A stretch of DNA of 53,657 bases from Borreliella burgdorferi B31 (GCF_000008685.2 NC_001857.2:1-53657), one strand, 5' to 3'. Positions 1 to 8,867 are shown, counted from the stretch's first letter. Notes: generated by a model from the letters alone, not told the origin. Made by a program: numbers and translations.

Positions 1-34
1 AAGATAATTTATTAGTATACTAATAAATTATCTT
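1..34. other. Left hairpin telomere, read through the hairpin
   Basis: Bases 1-17 are the exact reverse complement of bases 18-34, so the axis lies between 17 and 18 with TTAGTA to its left and TACTAA to its right. Borrelia linear replicons end in covalently closed hairpins made by the telomere resolvase ResT, and an opened-out hairpin read as one strand gives this pattern. The unique sequence of the plasmid would then start at base 18. The right end of the window finishes on the same TTTATTAGTA. Confidence 0.9.
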
Positions 35-651
35 CTAGAATTAAAGAATATTAATATAAAATACGGAAGCCCATGCCAATCATAATACAATTTTTATTTT
101 TAATACAAAAATAAAAATTACTACATTATCAAAGAACTTTTTTTTAAAAAAATTGTAAACATTAATTTGAATTAATAATTTAAAATTATATAAACATAAA
201 AACAAATTAGAAAGTTAAAGTATAAAAACATTATAAAAGCTTAATGCCATTAATAAATGGTCTTAAAAGATTTTAAGAAGAGATAAATTAAAGATTAATC
301 CAAGCTCAATAAGAAATAAATAAAATTCGAAGCTTTAAGACAATCAAAGATCAAAAGAATCTTAAATAACATGGATAACTAGCAGATAGTATTATTCTCA
401 CAAAAGAATTTCGAATTAATTATATGGCTCACTTTGAAAACTTGCTTTTCAAAGCTAGATTAAACTTTTAAAAAGTCTTCTTTTACTTTTAATTTATCTT
501 CTTAAGATCTTACATATTTTTAAATATCTATTATTGCAAGCAAACGAGCTCAATCCAAACTTTATTTGCTTGCAATAAATTAATATTAATTTATTATAAA
601 TTGCGCTAATATTTTACTTGTCAAAACTTACCATTAGGAGATAATAAAAAC
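35..651. other. Subtelomeric non-coding region
   Basis: I see no convincing gene here. There is an AT-only hairpin (arms 89-101 and 107-119, 5-nt loop). A perfect 12-bp inverted repeat (ATTGCAAGCAAA at 533-544, its complement at 565-576) lies just upstream of the first gene. A possible promoter has -35 TTGCAA at 570-575, inside the right arm, and -10 TATAAA at about 595-600. Confidence 0.5.
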
Positions 652-1137
652 ATGAAAAAAATTTTCACATTAATATTAATTTTTGGGTTGACAATTCAAA
701 TCTTTGCCACAAAAGACACACAAAATAGAATTGAAAAAGGCATTGAAAGTTTTAACAAATATGATAAAGAGAAAAAAAATCCAATAGGGCCATTCCTTTT
801 AAATTTATTTTTGCCCTTTGGAATAGGATCCTTTGTCCAAGGGGATTATATTGGTGGAGGCTCAGTGCTTGGATTTAATTTATTAGGAGCAATCCTTTGG
901 GGAACTGGAATTATTCTTAATCACCGAGAAACACAATTAACCGGATACATATTAATAGGGGTAGGAGCAAGCATGGTTTTAACATCCTACACAGTTTCAC
1001 TTATTATTCCATTTACATTCGCAAATCGGCACAATGAAAATCTTAAAAAAAGACTCAGCGCTGAACTTGCAGGCTTTGAGCCCAATTTTGATCTTGGAAT
1101 AAACGGATTCCAATTATCGTTTAAAAAAAGTTATTAA
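652..1137 (+). CDS. P13-family integral outer membrane protein (BBA01-like)
   Basis: The 161-residue product has an N-terminal signal sequence (residues 1-19, ending near IQIFA) and no lipobox cysteine. Three or four hydrophobic glycine-rich segments follow, at about residues 45-65, 70-90, 95-115 and 110-125. This is the layout of the Borrelia P13 family, integral outer membrane proteins whose chromosomal founder is a channel-forming protein. The start is supported by AGGAG about 10 nt upstream. The gene is monocistronic and is followed by a hairpin at 1192-1229. Family assignment is from recognition; channel function for this paralogue is inferred. Confidence 0.75.
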   Translation: MKKIFTLILIFGLTIQIFATKDTQNRIEKGIESFNKYDKEKKNPIGPFLLNLFLPFGIGSFVQGDYIGGGSVLGFNLLGAILWGTGIILNHRETQLTGYILIGVGASMVLTSYTVSLIIPFTFANRHNENLKKRLSAELAGFEPNFDLGINGFQLSFKKSY

Positions 1138-1191
1138 ATTAATAATAGATAATAATTTTTATAATCTAATTAAAATTAAAAATCAATTTGG

Positions 1192-1229
1192 CAACAGAGA
1201 AAGTATTCGCACCAATGCTTTCTCTGTTG
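1192..1229 (+). terminator. Hairpin after the P13-like gene
   Basis: CAACAGAGAAAG (1192-1203) pairs perfectly with CTTTCTCTGTTG (1218-1229) around a 14-nt loop. There is no long T run after it, so it may be a weak terminator or an mRNA 3-prime stabiliser. The rest of 1138-1460 holds no gene that I can support. Confidence 0.5.
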
Positions 1230-1460
1230 GCTTATCAAATGCACTTAAAATATCGTTAAACCCCGCCTCCTGAATACTAAACATTGCAAATCTTAAACGC
1301 AATATTGAGCCTAATAAAGAAATTATTTTTAATGCTAAATTAGTACAATATTTTTAATAATTAATAATAACAATTATTAAATTAAAATGTTCTAAACATA
1401 TTATTAAAATGCTATAATTACTAATTAATAATAATTAAAATACTTTTTAAGGAGACTATT

Positions 1461-1970
1461 TTGAAAAAAACGATTATTGTATTTATAATATTAGCATTTA
1501 TGCTTAATTGCAAAAACAAAAGTAATGATGCCGAGCCAAACAACGATCTAGATGAAAAATCGCAAGCCAAATCAAACCTAGTTGATGAAGATAGAATTGA
1601 ATTCAGCAAAGCAACACCTTTAGAAAAATTAGTAAGCAGATTAAACTTAAACAACACGGAAAAAGAAACACTAACATTTTTAACAAACTTATTAAAAGAA
1701 AAACTAGTAGATCCAAATATTGGCTTACATTTTAAAAATAGCGGTGGAGACGAAAGCAAAATAGAAGAATCTGTACAAAAATTTCTATCAGAGCTAAAAG
1801 AAGATGAAATAAAAGATCTGCTTGCGAAAATTAAAGAAAATAAAGATAAAAAAGAAAAAGATCCAGAAGAGCTAAATACTTACAAAAGCATACTTGCTAG
1901 CGGATTTGATGGAATTTTTAATCAAGCAGATTCCAAAACCACACTTAATAAACTTAAAGACACTATATAG
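1461..1970 (+). CDS. Outer membrane lipoprotein (BBA03-like)
   Basis: A 169-residue lipoprotein starting at TTG with AAGGAG 8 nt upstream. The signal peptide ends in a lipobox at Cys17 (FMLNC), followed by an asparagine- and lysine-rich tether (KNKSNDAEPNNDLDEKS). The remainder is charged and helical (LNNTEKETLTFLTNLLKEKL), with a lysine- and glutamate-rich stretch around residues 120-140. A -10 like TATAAT lies at 1411-1416. I recognise it as BBA03, an lp54 outer membrane lipoprotein; its biochemical role is not evident from sequence. Confidence 0.8.
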   Translation: MKKTIIVFIILAFMLNCKNKSNDAEPNNDLDEKSQAKSNLVDEDRIEFSKATPLEKLVSRLNLNNTEKETLTFLTNLLKEKLVDPNIGLHFKNSGGDESKIEESVQKFLSELKEDEIKDLLAKIKENKDKKEKDPEELNTYKSILASGFDGIFNQADSKTTLNKLKDTI

Positions 1971-2044
1971 CAAATCCAAGTCTGAAATTTATAATTAATT
2001 TAAAAAGCTAGTGGTTTTAAACTGCTAGCTTTTAAAATATTTTT

Positions 2045-2893
2045 TTAGTTAATTAACGAATTAAATGCAAAACTTGCACTTTTTATTTTAGGATATTTTT
2101 CAATTATTTTTTTCATAGCAACATTAAAAAGCTGAGAATCAAGCGTAATTCTGTAAACTTTTTCATTTTTTGGATATTGCTTTGACTTAATAGTAATCTC
2201 GGCAATCATATCACTCCAAGTTCCATTATTATAAAGAGAAGCAAAAGCTTCAATCACTTTTTTAGCATCGCTAGAACCAAAAGGATATGCGGTTACAAGC
2301 CCAGATTCAACTGATTTTTCAGACATTGGAAGTCTTCCCCAAAATCCGCTTTTATTTTCATTAAAATTTATATCATTTCCCTTGCTTATTAATTTAAACC
2401 CAGAAACAGAATAAAGCGGATCACTCTCTCTAGTAGTTTCAAAAACTATTATAGGCATGGCATAAGAAATATAGCTTCCATCAACAGGAGAAACAAGATA
2501 AGAATACTTAATGCCCTTAAGCTCTTTAATAAAATCTCCACACTCCCCAAACAAATCTCTGGCTTTAATTTTTATCCAACGAACAGAAACTGCCCAAATA
2601 AAAGCATTTATTGATTTTGTTCCTTCTAAAAACTCTATTTTAGAGTAATCAATAAATTTATTTTTATTTTCAAGAGCTTTTAAAGTTTCATAATTTTGCA
2701 AATCATAAACTACACCAGAATCTCCAGAAAAAAGCCCAAAATTCATCGCCCCCAAGGCTCTATTTTCTTGACCCCGCCTATCTGATCCACTTTCTCTAAT
2801 AAGCTTATTACTACCCTTTCTCTCCATTTTTGAATTATCATCTAAATTACACCCTAGGATTAAAACCACAAAGGATACAATGACTCTTTTCAA
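2045..2893 (-). CDS. S2 antigen lipoprotein (BBA04-like)
   Basis: A 282-residue lipoprotein with signal peptide and lipobox at Cys15 (LILGC), followed by a charged tether (NLDDNSKMERKGSNK). No enzymatic motif is visible. The middle contains aromatic, beta-rich sequence (YSYLVSPVDGSYISYAMP). It is encoded divergently from nothing close and lies downstream of the S1 antigen gene on the same strand, with a 109-bp gap that could allow a shared transcript. Recognised as the S2 antigen of lp54; the function is unknown to me. Confidence 0.8.
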   Translation of the reverse strand: MKRVIVSFVVLILGCNLDDNSKMERKGSNKLIRESGSDRRGQENRALGAMNFGLFSGDSGVVYDLQNYETLKALENKNKFIDYSKIEFLEGTKSINAFIWAVSVRWIKIKARDLFGECGDFIKELKGIKYSYLVSPVDGSYISYAMPIIVFETTRESDPLYSVSGFKLISKGNDINFNENKSGFWGRLPMSEKSVESGLVTAYPFGSSDAKKVIEAFASLYNNGTWSDMIAEITIKSKQYPKNEKVYRITLDSQLFNVAMKKIIEKYPKIKSASFAFNSLIN

Positions 2894-3002
2894 AATGCTC
2901 CCCCTTTTAAACTTTTAAAATTCTATCTAATATTTAAAGTTTTTAAATTAGATTATTAGAAGAAAATGTAGAGCAATTAACAAAAAAATCAAAATAAAAA
3001 CT

Positions 3003-4256
3003 TTAACGCCTGCTAATCTCTTTTATCAAGCTGTTTAACATGCGATTTATATAATCATAAAGTTTTTTATTCCTGCCAATATTGTTGTAATAAAGTTTAA
3101 AAATTTCCAAAAGAGAATTTCTAACCTTAAAAATCACTACTCTTTTGCTTTTATTCCTAATAGAACCTAATGCTTGTTTGAAAGATTTACGTGATTTCTC
3201 CATTTCTTTTAAAAACCTATTAACATCGTAATTTAATGTTATTTCTTCTAACTTTCTTAATATCAACCTAGAATATTCCTTTCCAAGCCTTTTAAACAAA
3301 TCGTCAAGATTTTCAAAATCCAATTCTCCGCCCAACAAAACCCTGCAACATTGCAAAGTCTCTTCTTCTTCGTCTGTTAAATTGCGCTTCCAATTTAAAT
3401 ACCAATCAAGCTCTGACTTTGTAGTAAGAGAAAAATTTTTTAATTCAAGAAGTTCTTTGCTAACACCGCTAATTTGTTGATCGATTGTTTTTTCAAGAGC
3501 AACAAGAATGTCTGCGCTTGAACCACCAGCATTAATCTTGGTTAGATAAAATTGTTGACACAAATTCATATCCAGAAGAGAAATTTCATCTTCTCTGTCA
3601 CTTTTGTCGGAATAATTTCCAATCAATCGCACCAAGGTGCTCATTTTAGAAGACAAATCTCCCCACCGCTTTTTTCCTATATCAATTAAAAACTGATTAA
3701 CATCTTTTTCGCTGTATCTGTATTTTACTAACACCTCATCATTGTTTAAAAGCCACCCACCAAGAGCATATCTATTCTCATCGTTTTGCAAAGATTTCTT
3801 GAAAAACTCAAAATTTTTGTCTTCTTCCAAGTTTAAATGGGGAATCCAAATCTCATCGTGATCATTTTTCAGCAAAGCTTTACCGTATCTTGACTTGCCA
3901 ATATTGTGCTTTGAAGAAGCTTCTTGCAAAGACTCAGAATTGTCTAAATTTTCAAAATCATTACTCGACTGATCCAAGTCTTTAGGCATTAAATTTTTTG
4001 AATTTCTTAAAGTTTGTAAATCCTTTTTAAAGTCTTTGGATTTTTTTAATGTCTGGTCATTTTTTTTGCTTTCAAAATTACTTAACCGAGAATCTTTAAG
4101 CCTATTGTTCTTAGAATTTAGAGACTTTTTTTCATTGCTTATTAAATTTTGCTTATTGTTAGAAGTGGTGCTTTTTAAATCTTCTTCTAAAGATTTGCCC
4201 TTACAATTAACAAACAACAGAAAGCTAATAATAAATGCAATTCCTATTTTATTCAT
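3003..4256 (-). CDS. S1 antigen lipoprotein (BBA05-like)
   Basis: A 417-residue lipoprotein with lipobox cysteine at residue 18 (LLFVNC). Residues 20-115 are an unusually long, low-complexity tether of Lys, Ser, Asn, Asp and Leu with repeated SKNxxLKDS-like pieces. Residues 125-417 form a charged, probably helical domain. It lies upstream of the S2 antigen gene on the minus strand. Its upstream region carries an RpoS-like -10 (GCTATATTT, 4297-4303) and a nearby inverted repeat (4310-4330). Recognised as the S1 antigen of lp54; no function can be read from the sequence. Confidence 0.8.
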   Translation of the reverse strand: MNKIGIAFIISFLLFVNCKGKSLEEDLKSTTSNNKQNLISNEKKSLNSKNNRLKDSRLSNFESKKNDQTLKKSKDFKKDLQTLRNSKNLMPKDLDQSSNDFENLDNSESLQEASSKHNIGKSRYGKALLKNDHDEIWIPHLNLEEDKNFEFFKKSLQNDENRYALGGWLLNNDEVLVKYRYSEKDVNQFLIDIGKKRWGDLSSKMSTLVRLIGNYSDKSDREDEISLLDMNLCQQFYLTKINAGGSSADILVALEKTIDQQISGVSKELLELKNFSLTTKSELDWYLNWKRNLTDEEEETLQCCRVLLGGELDFENLDDLFKRLGKEYSRLILRKLEEITLNYDVNRFLKEMEKSRKSFKQALGSIRNKSKRVVIFKVRNSLLEIFKLYYNNIGRNKKLYDYINRMLNSLIKEISRR

Positions 4257-4666
4257 AAATTAAATTACCTCTATTTAATTATTGGTTTAAATAAAAATAT
4301 AGCTCACTTTACATACACTAAATGTATGTATTGCACTATTTCTTACTATAAAAGGAATTAGGCTTGCAGCTGCCTTAATAAATTGTTTTTTTAAATAAAA
4401 AAACAATTTAAAATAGCTTAAATAAAGTTTTAAGCCTAAATTAACCTAATAATGCCTTTTAAAGCAAAAAAGTATTAATAATCTGCATTATTTAATAATC
4501 TAAAATTACACAGATAAATTAAAATCATTAACATCAATCTAAATTACAAAAATTTAAATTTTCAAATCTAGACATATTTACAATAAAAAAACAAAAACAA
4601 GCACAAACGGAAAGATTAACTCTTAAGCTTAAGAGCTAATCTAAGGATGAATTAAAAATAAAAAAG
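4257..4666. promoter_or_regulatory. Intergenic region with BBA05 promoter and hairpins
   Basis: Reading the minus strand, GTGAGCTATATTT (around 4297-4307) resembles an RpoS-type -10 with the upstream C. A perfect 8-bp inverted repeat, TACATACA and TGTATGTA, spans 4310-4330 around CTAAA. A 13-bp AT-rich hairpin occupies 4380-4409. Another hairpin at 4614-4641 (14-bp arms, one G-U pair) lies just past the stop of the next minus-strand gene and is probably its terminator. I see no gene here. Confidence 0.5.
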
Positions 4667-5140
4667 TTAAAACGAAGCAGATGCATCATAATTTTTTACA
4701 AGATTACAAGCCTCTTCAATGTTTTTAGTAGTCATAAAAGATTGTCGCAAATTATCTATGTAAGTTTTTTCAACCTGTAGCAATTGCTGTTTAGCATTGG
4801 CAACATTTGCAACATTTGAGCTCTCAAGAGCCATTTTAGCCTTTCTTTTGGCCTTTAAACACTTAACAACAGTAACAAGCATTTCTTTTACCTTCTCTTC
4901 ATTTAAATTAAAAATTTGATTAAACTTGTCGGGATTGCTATCAAGAACTACCTGTTCAAGAAAAAACAAAGCTTCTTTTTGATCATCATTTAAAGAATCT
5001 ACAAAAGAAATTTTAAGTTCTTTATTTGATGCACCATTAGAAGCATTTAAAACCTTTGAAGGCCTTCTCCTAAGATCAGAATAATTAAATTCTTTACAAG
5101 AAAAGAATAATAAAATAACAAATAATAAAATATTTTTCAT
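4667..5140 (-). CDS. Lipoprotein (BBA07; annotated historically as ChpAI)
   Basis: I choose the ATG at 5140 because GGGAG lies 4 nt upstream of it; an in-frame ATG at 5155 sits before that ribosome site. The resulting 157-residue protein has a lipobox at Cys15 (LLFFSC). Residues 40-157 are mostly helical (DDQKEALFFLEQVVLDSNPDKF, AKQQLLQVEKTYIDNLR), which suggests a helical bundle. The historical name ChpAI implies a toxin-antitoxin protein, but a secreted lipoprotein signal argues against that. Monocistronic, with a likely terminator at 4614-4641. Confidence 0.8.
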   Translation of the reverse strand: MKNILLFVILLFFSCKEFNYSDLRRRPSKVLNASNGASNKELKISFVDSLNDDQKEALFFLEQVVLDSNPDKFNQIFNLNEEKVKEMLVTVVKCLKAKRKAKMALESSNVANVANAKQQLLQVEKTYIDNLRQSFMTTKNIEEACNLVKNYDASASF

Positions 5141-5313
5141 ACGTCTCCCACACACATTACTATTATGTAAATATTTAAATTTTAAAAATTAAATAAAATT
5201 TTTTAAAAAAAATATAAATTATAATATATCTCAACATTTAAAATAATAAACATTTTGTAAAACTTTATAGTAATATCGAATAAAATATGTTAAAATGACT
5301 TTGGTAGTTAAAA

Positions 5314-5649
5314 ATGGAAATTAAAATTGATGAAAAATTTAATATAGTATTTAACAACGATCTTAAATTAATAGAAAACATTGAAGAACAAAAACAGCGT
5401 TTATTTTTTTACCTTAAGACACCAAAAGGCAGTTTAAAAGAAAATCCAAATTATGGGCTTGACTACAGCTTTTACTTTAAACTTTGCAAAGCCAATAAAC
5501 TAGAATCTATTAAAAATTTTTTTTTAAACCTTTCAAAAGAACTCAAAATAGACCTTATCAACGTAAGGCCAAGCATTAAAAACAAAACAATAACAATAAA
5601 TTTTTTCTTTTTAGGAAAAGACAATTTAAAAATGGATTTTAAAATATGA
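5314..5649 (+). CDS. Phage baseplate protein, gp25/gpW-like (BBA08)
   Basis: A 111-residue acidic-to-basic protein. TPKGSLKENPNYGLDYSFYFKL (read in two parts, about residues 36-57) matches the pattern of the gp25/gpW family, which has TxxGxxxxxPxxGxD. In contractile-tailed phages such proteins form part of the baseplate wedge. It overlaps the next gene by 4 nt (ATGA-type), opens a seven-gene plus-strand phage module, and is followed directly by a baseplate-J-like gene as in other myophages. The ribosome site is weak. Family assignment is from pattern recognition. Confidence 0.65.
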   Translation: MEIKIDEKFNIVFNNDLKLIENIEEQKQRLFFYLKTPKGSLKENPNYGLDYSFYFKLCKANKLESIKNFFLNLSKELKIDLINVRPSIKNKTITINFFFLGKDNLKMDFKI

Positions 5650-6518
5650 GTATAATTTTTGATAAAAACTTGGGAATATTGGAAAAAACAATAGAAGAAA
5701 TTCAAAATGAAAAAAAACATATACTGAGAACAAAATACGGTATAAACATTAAAGACAATTCAATTTACGACATAATAAACTTTCCAAGTTCAAGCATTGA
5801 CAAACAAATATCAGAAGTCTTAAAAGAACTTTTTTCTAAAATAAAAGAAAATGGAAGCTACTTTAATGCACTAAAAGAGGACTTAAGCACGCCCAAAAGC
5901 TCAACTTACGAAGCAATAAGAAAAGCTCTGCTAAATGTTGAAGGAGTTAAGCATATAAATATTTTAAGTGGGCCTGGAACAATCAACCTCTACTTAATAC
6001 TACAAGACGATTGCTTTCAAGACCAAGAAAAAAAACAAATCAAAATTGAAACTAAACAAAATATTTGGCAAGCAATCTACTATACAGCGCCAAGCGGAAC
6101 AGTTTTTAAAGGCGACATTGAGATTGAGTTTTTAAACAAGCACAACCAAAAAAAAACATACAAATTCAGCTTAGGCAAGAAGAAATATGCATATCTTAAA
6201 GTAGTCTACAAAACAGAAGCAAAAGACGCAATCTACAAAGAAATAGATACTCAAATTAGAGACATTTACAACAAAATATTAACTGACAAATACATTGAAA
6301 TGGGAACATCTCTTAGGTATCAAGACTTTCTTGCACCAGTTAGCATTATTCGGGGAATAAAAGAGCTTAAAATCGGAATTTGCATTAAAAATGATGAGAC
6401 AAAAAAAATCACACAACTTAGTGATAGCGATTTCACATTTAATAAAGACGAAAACACCAAAGAGGATGAAATTATTATTTTTAATACAAACAAAAGGCTT
6501 CTTATTAACAGAGAATAA
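5646..6518 (+). CDS. Baseplate J-like protein, DUF276 family (BBA09)
   Basis: A 290-residue protein that starts within the stop of the gp25-like gene. The segment with NVEGVKHINILSGPGTINLY (about residues 97-116) is the GV-x-V-x-V signature seen in baseplate wedge proteins of the gpJ type. The C-terminal half (RYQDFLAPVSIIRGIKELKIGI) continues the family pattern. This is the Borrelia DUF276 family carried on cp32 prophages. It probably acts with the preceding gp25-like protein in the tail baseplate. The next gene begins 2 nt after its stop. Confidence 0.7.
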   Translation: MSIIFDKNLGILEKTIEEIQNEKKHILRTKYGINIKDNSIYDIINFPSSSIDKQISEVLKELFSKIKENGSYFNALKEDLSTPKSSTYEAIRKALLNVEGVKHINILSGPGTINLYLILQDDCFQDQEKKQIKIETKQNIWQAIYYTAPSGTVFKGDIEIEFLNKHNQKKTYKFSLGKKKYAYLKVVYKTEAKDAIYKEIDTQIRDIYNKILTDKYIEMGTSLRYQDFLAPVSIIRGIKELKIGICIKNDETKKITQLSDSDFTFNKDENTKEDEIIIFNTNKRLLINRE

Positions 6519-6520
6519 AA

Positions 6521-7147
6521 ATGAATAAAGAGATACCAAAATTTTTAGAAAATACCCAAATTGAAAAATTCATTTGCAATGAGCTTGATTACAAAAAAGA
6601 GATACTAAGAGAGTTAAAAGAGCTGCTTGAAAACTTTAACACAATTAATGTTAAAAATAGCATTAACTCTAAATACATTGCATTGCTAATGCTTTCAATA
6701 TTTAATGCATTTCACTTTAAAAAAGAGCTTAACAAAAATCTTGTTAACTCTTTAGATGCTATTATTTTTGCAATAAAGTCCATTGGCACTGATGAGAGCT
6801 TTATTGTGCTCTTTAAAGCCTTTTTACACGCAAATGTAGAAGTCAGTTCAAACGAAGACGCTCCAGGCGAAATAATAATAAAATTGCTTGGAAACATTAA
6901 GTCCCCCATTGAATTTAATATTGCAGCAAAAAATCAAAACAAGCTAAAAAAAATAACTGCTAAGCACGCGGGATTTAAAAAAGCTCTAACTTCTAACTAT
7001 ATGCCCAAAGATTACAAAAACTCAGTATATGAGTTTATTAAAATATTAATTCCCATAGGAAGAATAGTTAAAATCATAGACAAAAAACAAATAGAAATAA
7101 AAGGCACAAGAACAAAAAAATTTAGCACAGCAGATCATTTTTTTTGA
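6521..7147 (+). CDS. Phage tail protein, DUF735 family (BBA10)
   Basis: A 208-residue protein starting 2 nt after the baseplate-J-like gene. It contains helical, charged N-terminal sequence and a C-terminal KIIDKKQIEIKGTRTKKFSTADHFF. In contractile phages the slot after gpJ is usually gpI, the link between baseplate and tail fibres, and position is my main argument for that role. I recognise the sequence as DUF735 of cp32 prophages. No catalytic motif is visible. Confidence 0.6.
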   Translation: MNKEIPKFLENTQIEKFICNELDYKKEILRELKELLENFNTINVKNSINSKYIALLMLSIFNAFHFKKELNKNLVNSLDAIIFAIKSIGTDESFIVLFKAFLHANVEVSSNEDAPGEIIIKLLGNIKSPIEFNIAAKNQNKLKKITAKHAGFKKALTSNYMPKDYKNSVYEFIKILIPIGRIVKIIDKKQIEIKGTRTKKFSTADHFF

Positions 7148-7208
7148 CCTTCTGCTTACTAGCGTGTAAACACAATTTAAAACTTAAAGAAATTTAAAAG
7201 GAGAATTT

Positions 7209-8243
7209 ATGAATACCAACGAACCACAAGAAAGCGTACAAATAAAAGACTTAAACAGAAAAACAAAAGTTAATCAAAGCGACCTTATTCCTATTGATGA
7301 CATAGTAGAAGATACTTGCGCAATCACATACAAACATCTCCTAGAACAAATACAAAACGATACATTTTATAACAACGAATTTGGATGCTTTAAAAAAGCA
7401 ATAAAAGACGTAATTAGCAAGGAACTTTTAGAAAACAAAGAATATATAAAAAACATTTACATTAAAGTAATCTCAAAGCTTTTAAAGCTAAGCACACCAC
7501 TTGAAAACATAGATTTTGATACTGTTTTTAGAAAAGTTAAATCTACACTTATTGAGAGCTTAAAGCACACAAACACAAAGCCATCTTCAAACAAAATTTC
7601 AATTTACAACTCAGAAACAAAAGATATTGAACTTATTCAATTTGAAATCTTGATTGAAAGTTTAAAAGAATTTCTTGCAGAAAAATCTGAAATAAATGAG
7701 CTTAAAAGCGACCTAACGGGGTGCGTACAAATAAACGATTTTACAGATAAATTTAAAAACTCTTTTAAATTAATACCCAAACATACTCTTGATACAAAAA
7801 CTGAACAACTTGTAAGCTGCTATAAAAACGGAATTCCGCAAATTGTAGAGATTCCTATTTGGTGGCAAGGAAAACCATACGACTTTGGGGGGCTACACAC
7901 AATAGTTGATGATGCTAGAATAATAGAATTTCAATATAAAAATAAAGCTACAACCGTTGCACTTAAAAACAGAAGTAGCACATCAATTGTAATAAACGAA
8001 TCATACAAAGACAATTACATTTATTTACAAATAGATGCAGAAATCAGGTATTCAAGCTCAACAGAAGATCACAATAAACAATTTTACCTTCAATTTGAAA
8101 AAAGCTCTGCAAAAATTTTAATAGCTTCATTTTCTTCTCAAAACATGCCCACACTTAAAACACCAATTTACAATGGCTGGTACTACGTTGGATCGGGCAA
8201 ACTAAGCACGGGAGAAGAAATGCCAATACTAAACAAAGTATAA
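7209..8243 (+). CDS. Probable tail-fibre/receptor-binding protein, DUF685 family (BBA11)
   Basis: A 344-residue protein with AAAAGGAG about 6 nt before the ATG. Its N-terminus has VNQSDLIPIDDI (about residues 22-33), the SDLIPI pattern common at the start of phage fibre proteins that dock on the baseplate. A helical middle follows, then a beta-rich C-terminal third from about residue 205 (PIWWQGKPYDFGGLHT, YNGWYYVGSGKLSTGE) that could be the receptor-binding head. It precedes the lysis genes, as fibre genes often do. The role is inferred from position and pattern. Confidence 0.6.
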   Translation: MNTNEPQESVQIKDLNRKTKVNQSDLIPIDDIVEDTCAITYKHLLEQIQNDTFYNNEFGCFKKAIKDVISKELLENKEYIKNIYIKVISKLLKLSTPLENIDFDTVFRKVKSTLIESLKHTNTKPSSNKISIYNSETKDIELIQFEILIESLKEFLAEKSEINELKSDLTGCVQINDFTDKFKNSFKLIPKHTLDTKTEQLVSCYKNGIPQIVEIPIWWQGKPYDFGGLHTIVDDARIIEFQYKNKATTVALKNRSSTSIVINESYKDNYIYLQIDAEIRYSSSTEDHNKQFYLQFEKSSAKILIASFSSQNMPTLKTPIYNGWYYVGSGKLSTGEEMPILNKV

Positions 8244-8265
8244 AAATAAATAAAAGGAGACATTT

Positions 8266-8445
8266 ATGGATACAATACTTATTTTTTTGTCAACAATTGA
8301 CAATACAAAACTAATTATCTTAGGAGGATTTATTGTGCTGGTAATAATGCCGATGATTTTGGCAATAAAACCACAGTTTAGAGAAAATTTAATTTTGCTT
8401 ATTCAAAAACTCTTAAAAAATATAAATAAAAAGGAAAAAAAATGA
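8266..8445 (+). CDS. BlyA-like holin (59 aa)
   Basis: A 59-residue ORF starting at ATG 8266, with AAAAGGAGA 7 nt upstream. It has one long hydrophobic segment (about residues 17-34, LIILGGFIVLVIMPMILA) and a lysine-rich tail (KNINKKEKK). This matches the cp32 BlyA membrane protein, regarded as the phiBB-1 holin. Its TGA overlaps the ATG of the following BlyB-like gene as ATGA, so the two are translationally coupled. It is shorter than cp32 BlyA (67 residues from memory). Confidence 0.75.
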   Translation: MDTILIFLSTIDNTKLIILGGFIVLVIMPMILAIKPQFRENLILLIQKLLKNINKKEKK

Positions 8446-8867
8446 ACAATAAAATGAATATCAACTCTGGCATTGACGCTTTAAATAATTTATATGATTT
8501 TCTAAAAAGTAGCGATTCTCCAACAGAAGTCAAAGTAGAAAAGGGTATATATTTGGGGCTTAATCTTTACAATCTAATAATGAGCATCTACAAAGACAAA
8601 ATCACAACCCTTGAGAAAGAAGAATCATTAAAAATATTAAATGAAATTAAAAATGTTAATAATAAGATTACTCAACTTATATCAAGCATTAATGATGAGA
8701 GAGATGCAAGCATCATTGAACATTTAAGAGAAGAGAGAAATGAACTAATGTCAATCAAAACTCAAGCACTCCAAGAACAAATAAAAGAGTTTCCAGAAAA
8801 TACAAGCACTGCTAACAGCAAAGCCCAAAACTTAAAAGAAAATAAAGGAGATAAAATTGCAAATTAA
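8442..8867 (+). CDS. BlyB-like protein
   Basis: A 141-residue, highly charged helical protein (LREERNELMSIKTQALQEQ near the C-terminus), starting inside the stop of the BlyA-like holin gene. The holin-BlyB pairing is characteristic of cp32 prophages, where BlyB is thought to support the holin. A polar N-terminus and the absence of a signal peptide indicate a cytoplasmic protein. It overlaps the following OrfD-like gene by 11 nt. Confidence 0.7.
   Translation: MNNKMNINSGIDALNNLYDFLKSSDSPTEVKVEKGIYLGLNLYNLIMSIYKDKITTLEKEESLKILNEIKNVNNKITQLISSINDERDASIIEHLREERNELMSIKTQALQEQIKEFPENTSTANSKAQNLKENKGDKIAN

Noticed and set aside
1421..1759. Minus-strand open frame of 112 codons opposite BBA03
   Set aside because: It lies wholly within or beside a real lipoprotein gene on the other strand, has no ribosome site, and its hydrophobic Leu/Phe/Ser-rich content is the usual shadow of a Lys/Glu/Asn-rich gene.
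4667..5155. BBA07 as a ChpAI-type toxin-antitoxin component
   Set aside because: The product has a clear lipoprotein signal and no partner gene, so the toxin-antitoxin name is not supported by this sequence.
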